DNA from: Hymenobacter profundi
GTDB taxonomy: Bacteria > Bacteroidota > Bacteroidia > Cytophagales > Hymenobacteraceae
Assembly (NCBI RefSeq): GCF_019334315.1
Contig: NZ_JAHWGL010000002.1
Location: 56,556-120,555 of the forward strand
Direction: 5' to 3'
DNA length: 64,000 nucleotides
Part shown: positions 53,947 through 62,171 of the stretch, in pieces
How positions within the stretch are numbered: the stretch's first letter is position 1
Layout: every line of letters starts with the position of its first letter
Made by a program: the position numbers and the translations under genes
The notes under the pieces: model-generated
Seen by the model: the letters and a program-made list of their open reading frames with translations, nothing else
Told to the model about the DNA's origin: nothing
Database searches by the model: none

Positions 53947-54486
53947 CTAGTTCTGTTGCCATATTTTTTTTCTCTTCTCGTAATCTTCAGGAGCTAAGCG
54001 AGGGTTAGCGGTCGCCATTTGCTGTAGCAATGTGCCAGCCTGCTTAATGGTTACCAATGAATTTTCCACTAGTAAATCCAGAACCCAGTAAGTGCTATGT
54101 GCCGTCAGGCCAAGGCTTCGGGTACAGGAACGCAGCTTATTACAGCTGGCAATCAAAGGCCAATTATTAGTGGTGGCCAAATGATAAACTGACAAGTCGT
54201 TTTCTGACAACTCACGGTGCATTGCCGAGAACTCCGCGATAGTTGCAAACATGGCCCCATCCATGGCTACCGTCCGTAACTGCGTAGTTTCAATATAGGG
54301 CGAGAATTCCGCCTGCTGCACCCCACTTAAATCCTGAAAAACTTGCTCGGCAGTGCAGTAAGTTACAGGCAGCCGGAAAGCATGCTGTACTAACCCTGCT
54401 CGGGACAAGTCCAGCATTACGCTGGTATCCTGAATAGCAATATGGCCACTGGGTATACTTGTTGTCATAAGGCTATACTTAGGCAA
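53947..54486 (-). CDS. PIN-domain toxin-like protein
   Basis: The 179-residue protein (a shorter start at 54468 is possible) has PIN features: IAIQDTSVMLDL at the first strand, LSENDLSVYHLA, and LIASCNKLRSCTRSLGL. The end resembles the DUF3368-like group (YWVLDLLVENSLVTI). It overlaps the end of the XRE-ImmA gene by 8 bp on the same strand, which suggests a toxin-antitoxin pair. Confidence 0.75.
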   Translation of the reverse strand: MPKYSLMTTSIPSGHIAIQDTSVMLDLSRAGLVQHAFRLPVTYCTAEQVFQDLSGVQQAEFSPYIETTQLRTVAMDGAMFATIAEFSAMHRELSENDLSVYHLATTNNWPLIASCNKLRSCTRSLGLTAHSTYWVLDLLVENSLVTIKQAGTLLQQMATANPRLAPEDYEKRKKIWQQN

Positions 54487-55531
54487 GTACGGGATCTATT
54501 TTTTCCCGCAACGCGGATACGCTCATCCCGCCTAGTGCAGCTGCTTTGCTCTCGGTAACAATACTTTCAGCAACGAGTCGAAACAACAACTGCTCGAATC
54601 GATACGACTTCATGGTTTCGCCTTCGAAGGTGAACCTGCTAAAGCCTTCTTCCTTACGATTGGGAGCTATCTTAATACAGAAGTAGCGATAGTAACTGTC
54701 TTTGATTATGCCTAAGTCAAATGCCCGGCGCATAATAGCTTGTACTGATATGCCATACTGCTTTTTGATAGAAAGCAGTTCTCCGTAAGAAATGCTCGTT
54801 CGCACTTCCCCAAGCTCTCGCAAGGCTACCTCTTTCGGTAGCAACATGGCATTGGCGAAGCGGTGACAGAATTTTTCCTCCTCTTTATCGTCGGCCGCAT
54901 TAATCTGCAGCAGCAGATGAGCCAACTCGTGCAAGGCCGTGAATCGCCGGCGATCCACAGTATTAGTGCCATTTAATACGACTACTGGCAGCTTTCCTAC
55001 CCAAGTAGCAAGACCATCAAAAGAGGCTGGCGCATCAAGCACAAAAACGCAGATGCCATTATCTTCTAAAGTCTCAATAACATTAGGAATAGGGTTAACT
55101 CCCAATTTCCATTTCGTTAGCAGCGAGTATGCAGCCTGCTCGACCTCTTCGTAGCTGGATACCTTATTGGCTCTGCCCAGAGGATTGACGAATTCATGCT
55201 GTATTTGAAGCAACTCCTCTATTTCTAGGTAACGGTCAAGATAGTCCCGAATCTGCTCTTCCAAGACTGCCCGCTCCTTTACCTTCAGACTGGCCTTTTT
55301 CCGAAAGCTGATTGCGCCCAAATCAACCCTTGCCGGCTTTAGGAAATAATCAGGTTTTACTCCCAAAGCCTTCGTCAAGCCAAACAGCGTATCGACCTCC
55401 GGCTTCATCAAGCCCTGCTCGTATTTGCCTAACGCTTGCTTGCTAATATTCCCCACTTGCTCGGCAAGCTCTTGTAACGACCAGCCTTTTGCTTTGCGGG
55501 CTGAGCGTAGACGGTCGGGAAAATTTATCAT
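54479..55531 (-). CDS. XRE-HTH plus ImmA/IrrE metallopeptidase
   Basis: The 350-residue protein has an N-terminal XRE helix-turn-helix (about 5-60, WSLQELAEQVGNISKQALGKYEQG). The following COG2856 zinc peptidase domain carries HELAH (about 196-200, in FTALHELAHLLLQI). Such proteins act as regulators or antitoxins that cleave or release a partner. The PIN gene overlaps it downstream. It is driven by a consensus promoter at 55586-55617 and diverges from the ubiquitin-like operon. Confidence 0.85.
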   Translation of the reverse strand: MINFPDRLRSARKAKGWSLQELAEQVGNISKQALGKYEQGLMKPEVDTLFGLTKALGVKPDYFLKPARVDLGAISFRKKASLKVKERAVLEEQIRDYLDRYLEIEELLQIQHEFVNPLGRANKVSSYEEVEQAAYSLLTKWKLGVNPIPNVIETLEDNGICVFVLDAPASFDGLATWVGKLPVVVLNGTNTVDRRRFTALHELAHLLLQINAADDKEEEKFCHRFANAMLLPKEVALRELGEVRTSISYGELLSIKKQYGISVQAIMRRAFDLGIIKDSYYRYFCIKIAPNRKEEGFSRFTFEGETMKSYRFEQLLFRLVAESIVTESKAAALGGMSVSALREKIDPVLA

Positions 55532-55585
55532 AAACGGAAAAATAATTCTGTTTTTAAAGCGCTGAACTATAGCGCTTTGCTTTTA

Positions 55586-55617
55586 CAAAGGTAGTCATTT
55601 GGTTGACGAAAAGCAAA
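55586..55617 (-). promoter_or_regulatory. Consensus Bacteroidetes promoter for XRE-ImmA/PIN
   Basis: On the minus strand TTTG (55614-55617) and TACCTTTG (55586-55593) are separated by exactly 20 bp, matching the TTTG-N19/20-TAnnTTTG consensus. It directs the XRE-ImmA gene 55 bp downstream. Confidence 0.75.
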
Positions 55618-55619
55618 TG

Positions 55620-55654
55620 TTGCAACTTTTTATCTACATCTTCGCTTATCTTTG
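55620..55654 (+). promoter_or_regulatory. Putative promoter of the ubiquitin-like operon
   Basis: TATCTTTG (55647-55654) is a perfect -7 box on the plus strand. TTGC at 55620-55623 is a possible -33 with a 23-bp spacer. It is divergent from and adjoins the XRE-ImmA promoter, so one protein could control both. The leader to ATG 55922 is about 260 nt. Confidence 0.45.
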
Positions 55655-55699
55655 TAAGGTCAACATAACCAGAAATCTTACAACACGCCTTGCTTAAAA

Positions 55700-55737
55700 C
55701 GACAAGCCCCCTTCCTGCTCGAACAAGAAGAGGGCTT
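55700..55737 (-). terminator. Hairpin with short T-run in the divergent region
   Basis: Arms AAGCCCCCTTC (55704-55714) and GAAGAGGGCTT (55727-55737) pair with one mismatch. On the minus strand GTCGTTTT follows. A TACCTTTG box lies upstream on the minus strand (55807-55814), so a short RNA of about 100 nt could start there and end here. It also sits in the plus-strand leader of the ubiquitin-like operon. Confidence 0.4.
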
Positions 55738-55921
55738 AAAGAACGATTCGCGGTCAACGAACACTTGGGCTAGCATACCCAAGGCCATTCTTAGAGGTTT
55801 CGGTTACAAAGGTAGTATCGCTGTGCAGCATATCCTATACCAATGGCCGGCCTCTATTCCGGGCACTTTTCGCCCACTTCTCTCACACCAGCCGGAGTAT
55901 TCTATTCCAAACACACCTATT

Positions 55922-57052
55922 ATGAAAGACTCTCTTCCCAACGGGCACAATGGTCACCCTGCCCCTGACCCCACACCTAACAACCTTCAATCTGCTGTAC
56001 CAGTAGGCGCTTCACCTACCAGTAATGGCACTTCTGCAAACAACCAAGAAACGGTTGATAATGCCTCGTCTAAGTCAAAAGACAAGGAGCCCAAAAATCA
56101 TGAGCCAAGTGGCAGTGGTCCCAAAGACCCCAAGGAAGAAAAGCCTGATGATAAAGGTCCCAAGCAGGAACAGCGCCTCACGTTGCTTGTCATTGTCAAT
56201 ACGGCTGAGACACGAGTAGAAGCTAATGTGCACCAACCATTGCATGTGATTGCTCAACATGCCCTCAATGAAAGCGGTAATGCTGAATACCCTTTATCTG
56301 AGTGGACGCTCACAGACGACAAAGGAACTGTTCTCGACCTGAGCCGGAAGGTAGAAGACTATGCATTCGCACCTCTGACCAAGCTGTTTCTTTCCAAGGA
56401 AGTAGGAGCTGGCGGTTCAACCGATGTGCAGGTCCTGCCAGAACCGCAACTGGTAAAACATATAGGTACAGCACAGGTAGATCCACAAGTAACACGCGCT
56501 AAATTCAACGATGAAGTAGCCAAGTTCCGCTCTAGTGATGTGGCGCAGCGTGCTCGGGGCATTCTATTGCTAAAAGCTGAGTTTCCATATGTTTTGCTCG
56601 GCTTCGCCGCTCCCCGACTCCGTCCCACTCCGCTGCTCTTCGGTGTTCGCATTGACTTCTCAGAATACGACCTACAACCGCCTTCTGTTCAATTCGTGGA
56701 CCCGTTTACCGAGCGGGCGCTACGCGTGGAGGAAATGCCCACTCAGTTCTTGAAGCGCAATGGCGACCTGCCCAAGCCGGACGCCAACGGTGCCATCCAA
56801 TTGAGTGTTCAGCCATTACTTCAGCACCATGCGCCTGATGGTCCGCCCTTCCTGTGTGTACGCGGTACTCGGGAATACCATGAACACCCTGCTCACACAG
56901 GGGATTCTTGGCATCTCTACCGCGGCACCACTGTGGGCACCTTAGGTCACATCATTGATGTACTCTATACCTATGGCATCAACCCGTTGACGGGTTACCA
57001 GTTCAACGTAAACATGGCTTTGCCGCCGGACCCTCAGCGCATTGCTTCGTGA
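55922..57052 (+). CDS. Ubiquitin-like/E2-like fusion protein
   Basis: The predicted protein has 376 residues. Residues 1-82 are disordered (Pro/Ser/Lys/Asp-rich). A beta-grasp-like domain follows at about 84-160 (RLTLLVIVNTAETRVEANV, VLDLSRKVEDY) and ends in a Gly-Gly (VGAGG, 161-165). From about 190-360 a second domain resembles prokaryotic E2-like families (FPYVLLGFAAPR, then PPSVQFVDPF). It holds a single Cys312 in PFLCVRGTREYHEHPAHTGD, followed by a WHLYR motif. I infer a fused modifier and conjugating enzyme working with the JAB and E1 proteins next to it. A GTG at 55823 would add 33 residues. The start of the JAB gene overlaps its stop (GTGA). Confidence 0.65.
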   Translation: MKDSLPNGHNGHPAPDPTPNNLQSAVPVGASPTSNGTSANNQETVDNASSKSKDKEPKNHEPSGSGPKDPKEEKPDDKGPKQEQRLTLLVIVNTAETRVEANVHQPLHVIAQHALNESGNAEYPLSEWTLTDDKGTVLDLSRKVEDYAFAPLTKLFLSKEVGAGGSTDVQVLPEPQLVKHIGTAQVDPQVTRAKFNDEVAKFRSSDVAQRARGILLLKAEFPYVLLGFAAPRLRPTPLLFGVRIDFSEYDLQPPSVQFVDPFTERALRVEEMPTQFLKRNGDLPKPDANGAIQLSVQPLLQHHAPDGPPFLCVRGTREYHEHPAHTGDSWHLYRGTTVGTLGHIIDVLYTYGINPLTGYQFNVNMALPPDPQRIAS

Positions 57053-57600
57053 GCACGGCCCCGACTACTTCCGAGGGATTGTCCGGACTCACCATCATCG
57101 AGTTGCCGCGAAGCTTAGCTGAATCAGCCCTGGCTCACTTAAAGCAGGCCGGCCGCGATGGCTTGGAGGGCGTGGCCCTTTGGGCTGGGGAGCGCGACGG
57201 GAATACGTTTCGCATCCGGCGCACCATCATTCCCGAGCAAGACGCAACGCGAACTGAGCAGGGCCTGCTATATGTCGTGCCTGGTGCGGAACTCCGGCGT
57301 TTGAATCAGGAACTCTACGAAGCCGGCTTGACACTGGTCGCGCAAATACACAGCCACCCCACGAGTGCTTACCACTCGGACACGGATGATGCCTATCCCA
57401 TCGTCACCGTGCTAGGCGGCGTTTCTGTTGTGGTTCCCTACTTCGGGCGGAAAGGCATTAACCTAACGACCTGGGAGGTGTACCGCCTGCAGACTGGTCG
57501 GCACTGGGCCCACCTCAGTTCCTTTGAAAAGACCGCTTTACTTCACCTCGTTGACGACACTCCTCGTCGGCCTTTTCGTTGGTATTGGCCATGGCGCTAG
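57049..57600 (+). CDS. JAB/JAMM metalloprotease (deubiquitinase-like)
   Basis: The 183-residue single-domain protein has the full JAMM set: Glu40 (GLEGVALW), His101-x-His103-Pro and Ser110-x-x-Asp113 (HSHPTSAYHSDTDD). The family removes or processes ubiquitin-like tails. The start is GTG 57049, which overlaps the TGA of the Ubl-E2 gene. The next gene begins inside its last codons. This tight coupling ties it to the Ubl pathway; it may trim the fusion protein after Gly165 or reverse conjugation. Confidence 0.9.
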   Translation: MSTAPTTSEGLSGLTIIELPRSLAESALAHLKQAGRDGLEGVALWAGERDGNTFRIRRTIIPEQDATRTEQGLLYVVPGAELRRLNQELYEAGLTLVAQIHSHPTSAYHSDTDDAYPIVTVLGGVSVVVPYFGRKGINLTTWEVYRLQTGRHWAHLSSFEKTALLHLVDDTPRRPFRWYWPWR

Positions 57601-59150
57601 CAAATTTCTTTGAAAAAGCCGCCCTTGCCGCCTCGCAGGTGCTACGCGATTTTGACCGCACCGTCTTTGCACAGCAGTTGGAATCAAACCCTGTCTTGTT
57701 GGCTTTCGACGGCGCTGCCATAGCCTCTTCGCAAGGGCGGGCCACTATTGACTTGAGTGCCCGATTGCTTGGCCGACTGTACCCAATTATAATGGTTCAG
57801 GCTCTTGACCATGCGGCTCAAGCCTATGTGCCCGCAGTAGAGGCGCTATTACAAGCTATCAATCCGAAAATCGATTTACACGCTTCCCGGTGTTGTGTTG
57901 CCCTCGTTGTGGGCGACACGGCACTGCAAGCTACCGATGCTGCCTGCCCTACGTTTTACGTGGGCTCGTTAGATTGGCTGGCGCTGTTTTCTCCCAATGC
58001 CCCCGTGAGTTCAGGTAGTTCCAGTAACCCATTTGGGGCTGGTGCCGCAGCTTGCCTTGGTGTTGCCAACGTTTTTCGGACCGTCTTCGCAGCTTCTTTA
58101 CCACATGCGCAGGTCGACAGTGAAGTTCGGCTTTCCCTGCTTACCTATGACGCGAATACTGCACAGCCCGCGTGGCCAGAAGTAATTTCGTTGTCCGACA
58201 CCATTCTGGTCGGAGTCGGCGCTATTGGAAATGGTGCAGTGTGGGCTTTAAGTCAACTAATCCAAGCTGAAGGAACCTTGGTTGTAGTGGACGACGAAAC
58301 AATCGACCTAAGCAACTTGCAACGCTATGCGCTCGCCACACAGGACGATATCAACCTTGCCAAAGTAATGCTGGCTATTGCTCGGTTGGGCAGTACTAAG
58401 CTTACTACCGCAGCTTTTGAAGGTAGTTGGTCCCAGTACCTTGGCCAGCGTTCCAACTGGGTATTACCACGGGTGGCGGTAGCAGTTGACAGTGCTGCCG
58501 CACGTATCAGTATTCAGTCATCCCTGCCACGTAGAATTACCAATGCCTGGACTCAAAGTACAGACTTGGGCATTTCCCGCCATCCTGACTTCATCGAAAA
58601 AGTTTGCTTAGCGTGTCTGTACATGCCCAAAGGCCAGCGGCAGTCAGAATCGGAAATGGTGGCCTCAGCGTTAAAGCTCCCCGAGCTTGAAGTGCGCGAG
58701 CTCCTGTACCGAAACGTGGCTGTTGACGCCGGGTTAGCCGAACGGATTGCAGTAATTAATCAGCAACCTGTGGAGTTACTCTTACCCTTCGTCGGCAGGC
58801 CGCTGCGCCGATTCTATCAGGAGACCGTTTGTGGCGGCGTTCTGTTGACGACAGAAGCCGGGCACCTCAATGAAACGCCCATGGCATTCCAATCAGCACT
58901 GGCTGGCGTCATGTTGGCAGCGGAATTAGTTATAGAGGACTTAAATATCCGCCCTACTGAACTGGTTTCGACTACTCGTATTAACCTGCTGCAGCCCCTT
59001 GGTGCTCACTTAAATATTCCTGTTCAGAAACAGCCTGGTAGTCGCTGCTTTTGTCATGACAAACACTTCCAGCAAGCATACCGGGACAAGTACCTAGATG
59101 GCCTTACAGGCATTAGCTACAGAAATGCCGCCGAGTTAAGCAAAGGATGA
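57591..59150 (+). CDS. E1-like ThiF-family activating enzyme
   Basis: The 519-residue protein has an N-terminal degenerate domain of about 200 residues. The ThiF Rossmann domain follows: ILVGVGAIGNGAVWAL (about 205-220), VVVDDETIDLSNLQRY, a Cys pair CLACLYMPKGQ (about 338) and RFYQETVCGGVLL with the candidate catalytic Cys near 425. The end AFQSALAGVMLAAELV is typical of these E1s. It would adenylate a Gly-terminal Ubl and pass it to an E2-like Cys. ATG 57591 overlaps the JAB stop by 10 bp; a TTG at 57579 is also in frame. Confidence 0.88.
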   Translation: MALANFFEKAALAASQVLRDFDRTVFAQQLESNPVLLAFDGAAIASSQGRATIDLSARLLGRLYPIIMVQALDHAAQAYVPAVEALLQAINPKIDLHASRCCVALVVGDTALQATDAACPTFYVGSLDWLALFSPNAPVSSGSSSNPFGAGAAACLGVANVFRTVFAASLPHAQVDSEVRLSLLTYDANTAQPAWPEVISLSDTILVGVGAIGNGAVWALSQLIQAEGTLVVVDDETIDLSNLQRYALATQDDINLAKVMLAIARLGSTKLTTAAFEGSWSQYLGQRSNWVLPRVAVAVDSAAARISIQSSLPRRITNAWTQSTDLGISRHPDFIEKVCLACLYMPKGQRQSESEMVASALKLPELEVRELLYRNVAVDAGLAERIAVINQQPVELLLPFVGRPLRRFYQETVCGGVLLTTEAGHLNETPMAFQSALAGVMLAAELVIEDLNIRPTELVSTTRINLLQPLGAHLNIPVQKQPGSRCFCHDKHFQQAYRDKYLDGLTGISYRNAAELSKG

Positions 59151-59274
59151 TGTAAAGGTCCTTTTCCCTGAATTACATGGATGGGAAGGACTTTCTGATA
59201 TTCATCTGGTTAGTGCCAGCACCTTCGGTTGCGGGTCCCTACTACAGCCCATTACAGCCAAAAAAGCGAAGAAC

Positions 59275-59967
59275 ATGGCACAATGTACAGCACCATCAAG
59301 AGGACATCGCACAGCGAGTGCAGCAGCGGACTGCCCTGCATGTGGTGGCCGCTCCCGCGGCTACGGTTCTTCATACTCATCCCCGTCCTACTACACACCC
59401 TCCAACTCGTCGGGGTATAGCTCGGGCAGCCGGGGTGGGTCCGGCAGAAGCCAAAGGGCGCGCTGGTCGCGACCAGGTTCGGTCGTTCTGTACACACCTA
59501 CCGAGGTGCGGGCGCTCACCCCTATCCGCGAAAATATCGAGAATCGCTCGTCTGTACCCGACCTGCGGGACGTTTTTCTTTGCCACGCATGGGACGACCG
59601 GCAAGGGGCTGCCAAGGACCTGCATGACCTGCTCGTGTCGCGCGGTGTCACGGTGTGGTTCAGCGAGAAGGACGTCCTTCTCGGTTCGCCCTTGCTTCGC
59701 GAAATCGACAAGGGGCTGGCCAAGTCCCGCGTCGGAATCGTGCTGGTGACCCCTGCGCTGCTACGCCGCCTCAAAAACGAGGGCATCGCCGACAAAGAAC
59801 TTTCGGTGCTCCTAGCGCGTGAATTACTGGTTCCCATCGTGCACAATACGACGTATGAAGACCTCCGCGAAGTCAGTCCCTTGCTCGGCTCGCGAACTGG
59901 CCTGAACACCGCAGACGATTCGATGACAGACGTTGCAGCTAGACTAGCTGACCTAGTCGTTCTTTAG
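59275..59967 (+). CDS. TIR-domain protein with Cys-rich N-terminus
   Basis: The 230-residue protein has a short N-terminal Cys segment (CTAPSRGHRTASAAADCPAC, about 4-23), a Ser/Tyr/Gly-rich linker (26-60) and a TIR domain from about 98 (DLRDVFLCHAWDD, VTVWFSEKDVLLG, VGIVLVTPALL). The Glu in WFSEKD lies where NAD-cleaving TIRs keep their catalytic acid. It begins 124 bp after the E1 gene on the same strand, so it may be the effector of the conjugation operon or a separate gene. The family itself is widespread as stand-alone genes. Confidence 0.82.
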   Translation: MAQCTAPSRGHRTASAAADCPACGGRSRGYGSSYSSPSYYTPSNSSGYSSGSRGGSGRSQRARWSRPGSVVLYTPTEVRALTPIRENIENRSSVPDLRDVFLCHAWDDRQGAAKDLHDLLVSRGVTVWFSEKDVLLGSPLLREIDKGLAKSRVGIVLVTPALLRRLKNEGIADKELSVLLARELLVPIVHNTTYEDLREVSPLLGSRTGLNTADDSMTDVAARLADLVVL

Positions 59968-60075
59968 CGCTGCTGCCCGCACAGCTTTGCCATTTAAAGC
60001 TGTTCGAGCTCCCTGACGTTTGTGGCTCACTCGCCAAACCAGCTTGTGCTATGGTCTATAAGTCCATTACAAGAA

Positions 60076-61188
60076 TTATAGCTTAGGACCACGGGGCTTA
60101 AGGGCTGAAGATTTCTGCTTAATCGTTGCCGTCACCTTTGCTTCGTCTTGGCTTTGAATCTGAGCCGACTGCTCTAACTTCACTAGCTGCTGTACGCTCT
60201 GCGCCAAGGCAACTGCGTGCAGCACCAGCGGCGCTTCCTGCTTAAGTACCGGGTGCTTGGAGACTTCCAGAGCCGCTTGCTGAATGCTTCCGCCTTGCTC
60301 GGTTGCCGTCGCTTGGCCATTCAGTACCTGACTCATCTGCTGCAAAAGCTGATTGCCGCGGGTAGTATCTCCTCGGTCGATGTCGCGCAATGCTCCTCCG
60401 ATGACGTAGGCACTGGCCTGCAGGATCCGCTGGGCTTCCATGCGCTGCATATCGGGCGTGGGCGCCGCCAGCGGTCGGGCCTGGCTGGGGTCGCGCAGCT
60501 TTTCAGCTTCAGCGCCGGGAATGGGCTTAATGGCCGTGCTCAGCAGCAGGGCCAGCGCTTCTAAGTTCTTTTCTGGCTGTAAAGGACCGTAAGGCCGGAT
60601 GATGGCCAGGTCGCGCACGTTGTTGAGCTGCGCGGCGGCCGCCGGTACGAGTTCGACTTCGTAGCCGGCCTGCCGCCCCAGCACGGCCATCACCGTCTGG
60701 ATGGTGCGACCGTTGCCTTCGCGAAAGGCGTGGGTGTGGTTGTACTGGTCGAAGTAGTAGGCGGCCCGCTGGGCGAACTGCGCCGGGCTCAGGCCCCGCA
60801 GGTTGTTTTCCAGCTGGAGCTGGGCGCCGATGGCATCGAGGCGCTGGTCAAGCTGTTCGTAGGGACCGTAGCGCATCAGGTCACCCTTTGGGTTGAGCAC
60901 ATACGTAGGCTTCTGGCCCTGAAAAGGTCCGTTGGGCCCATGAGCGCGGGTCTGTCCGGCCCAGTCGTACACGTCTTTGAACAGCTCGCGGTGAATCTGC
61001 TTGATATGCGCGGCATCAAACTGGCCCGGGATGTCCACCACCCCGAGCACCACGCGCAGCATGGCGGGAATGGATAGTGCCCCTTCGGCTTCCCGCAACT
61101 CGTCCTGGTTGGTGATGCCCAGCTGGTTGTAAATGACTTGGTGGGTGGGGTCGTAGAATCCGTCCTGAATGGCCAAGGCGTGCAGCAA
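60076..61188 (-). CDS. Fic-domain protein (VbhT-like toxin)
   Basis: The 370-residue protein has a Fic fold at about 40-190 with HAFREGNGRT (the motif's last Arg is Gln). AMP-transfer to targets is the family reaction. The C-terminal half is helical and ends SALKPRGPKL, nearly the same tail as the DUF3945 protein. No ATG fits; TTG 61188 is the most likely start. It follows the VbhA-like antitoxin gene with an intrinsic terminator in between. VbhT proteins of other bacteria are delivered by conjugative type-IV systems, so this may travel with the plasmid (inference). Confidence 0.85.
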   Translation of the reverse strand: MLHALAIQDGFYDPTHQVIYNQLGITNQDELREAEGALSIPAMLRVVLGVVDIPGQFDAAHIKQIHRELFKDVYDWAGQTRAHGPNGPFQGQKPTYVLNPKGDLMRYGPYEQLDQRLDAIGAQLQLENNLRGLSPAQFAQRAAYYFDQYNHTHAFREGNGRTIQTVMAVLGRQAGYEVELVPAAAAQLNNVRDLAIIRPYGPLQPEKNLEALALLLSTAIKPIPGAEAEKLRDPSQARPLAAPTPDMQRMEAQRILQASAYVIGGALRDIDRGDTTRGNQLLQQMSQVLNGQATATEQGGSIQQAALEVSKHPVLKQEAPLVLHAVALAQSVQQLVKLEQSAQIQSQDEAKVTATIKQKSSALKPRGPKL

Positions 61189-61194
61189 TGAGTG

Positions 61195-61229
61195 ATAAAA
61201 AACCCGCCCGGCCGAAGGCCAGGCGGGTT
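61195..61229 (-). terminator. Intrinsic terminator between antitoxin and Fic genes
   Basis: The stem AACCCGCC-x-GGCC, loop GAA, GGCC-x-GGCGGGTT (61201-61229) is followed on the minus strand by TTTTTT. It lies 7 bp before the Fic start codon and 20 bp after the antitoxin stop, so it would strongly limit read-through into the toxin gene. Confidence 0.85.
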
Positions 61230-61249
61230 AGCATGTAGAGTAGTGGGGG

Positions 61250-61531
61250 TTACGAAGCCAGCAGCAGCTCCTCGGGCTGCATCATGCCTTCCGACGCAGC
61301 CGTGGTGCCAGACCCAGCTGGGGCAGTGGCCCGGGTGGCGTAGTAGCTTTTCAGCTCGTCCGTGACGCCCTGCAGCGTCAGCTCGCCGGCCACATAACGG
61401 GCGTACACGGCTTCAGCAGCCGGACCCGGCACGGCACCCTGGGCGACGCTCCAGGCGCGGGCCTTATCGATGAGCTCCTGCCGCTGGGCGGGCGTCTGCT
61501 CCCGCTCGGAATACGTGATGCTATTTTTCAT
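61250..61531 (-). CDS. VbhA-like antitoxin
   Basis: The 93-residue protein has the VbhA pattern: a helix with an inhibitory-motif-like region (ARAWSVAQGAVPG) and then EAVYARYVAGELTLQGVTDEL. The canonical SxxxEG motif is altered, with Gln where Glu is usual and a shifted Ser. Class I Fic toxins are blocked by such a helix reaching into the ATP pocket. It is located just upstream of the Fic gene. Confidence 0.8.
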   Translation of the reverse strand: MKNSITYSEREQTPAQRQELIDKARAWSVAQGAVPGPAAEAVYARYVAGELTLQGVTDELKSYYATRATAPAGSGTTAASEGMMQPEELLLAS

Positions 61532-61655
61532 CGATCGAGGGTGAAGGGTGGTACACTAAAGTAAACGTATTTCCGCACTAAATGGCTCCCGTTGCGGCCG
61601 GAACTGCTGGGATTGCCGTGACAATTTTTGCCCCGAAAAGGGTGGTGCGGGAAGC

Positions 61656-62015
61656 CTACTCCGCCGCGGTGAGAAACTTCAGCTGGCTTTGAAAGGCGGC
61701 CAGTGCTTCGGCATCCGACAGCAGGAAGCACGGGGTCTTGCTGCCCGGCGGGTAGTGCAGCAGCTCGGTGGGCACGGCCAGGGTGCCGAGCAACCGCTGC
61801 ACCAGGCGCGGCTCCTCGCGCTTGAGCTTGCCGTTCTTCAGGTTGATGACGTTGGTGTAGGTGAGCTGGTGCGTTTCACAAAAAGGCTTCAGCCCGCCGC
61901 TGCCCAGCATTTTCAACCGCCCCTGGGCGTAGCTCAGGGCCTCGGGGTAGGACACGGTCAGACTCAGGTTGGGAAAAGGTAACGGGGCCACTTCCGGGCA
62001 TTCGGCAACTTCCAT
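61656..62015 (-). CDS. Small protein with possible HTH
   Basis: The 119-residue protein has a middle (FCETHQLTYTNVINLKNGKL, about 44-63, then LVQRLLGTLAVP) with the spacing of a XRE-like helix-turn-helix. No named family. Belongs to a minus-strand run of small plasmid genes. Confidence 0.6.
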   Translation of the reverse strand: MEVAECPEVAPLPFPNLSLTVSYPEALSYAQGRLKMLGSGGLKPFCETHQLTYTNVINLKNGKLKREEPRLVQRLLGTLAVPTELLHYPPGSKTPCFLLSDAEALAAFQSQLKFLTAAE

Positions 62016-62171
62016 ACGGTTTACTTTTAATCATCCGGGGGCGCTACTCCGCCGGCTGGGACACTACGAAACTACTAAGCTCTCCCACGCCCGGGGCGAA
62101 AAAAGGACGAGTGGTAAAAAGTTGGTGATGAAATGCACCACGCCCACGCGAACGGGCCAGCGCCACTAGGC

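Noticed and set aside
55554..55757. 67-codon minus-strand frame between the divergent operons
   Set aside because: It crosses the two promoters and a hairpin and has no recognisable features.
59177..59749. Plus-strand frame overlapping the TIR gene in another phase
   Set aside because: No domain, Arg/Ser/Thr-rich, while the frame at 59275-59967 contains a full TIR domain.
60050..60075. Partial resemblance (ATGG-CT-TAAGTCCAT) to the left hairpin of the 144-330 insertion
   Set aside because: The match is short and imperfect and nothing else of the element is present; probably chance.
61016..61234. Minus-strand frame with an ATG at 61234 as the start of the Fic gene
   Set aside because: That ATG is in another phase and runs through the terminator; the Fic domain lies in the frame starting at TTG 61188.
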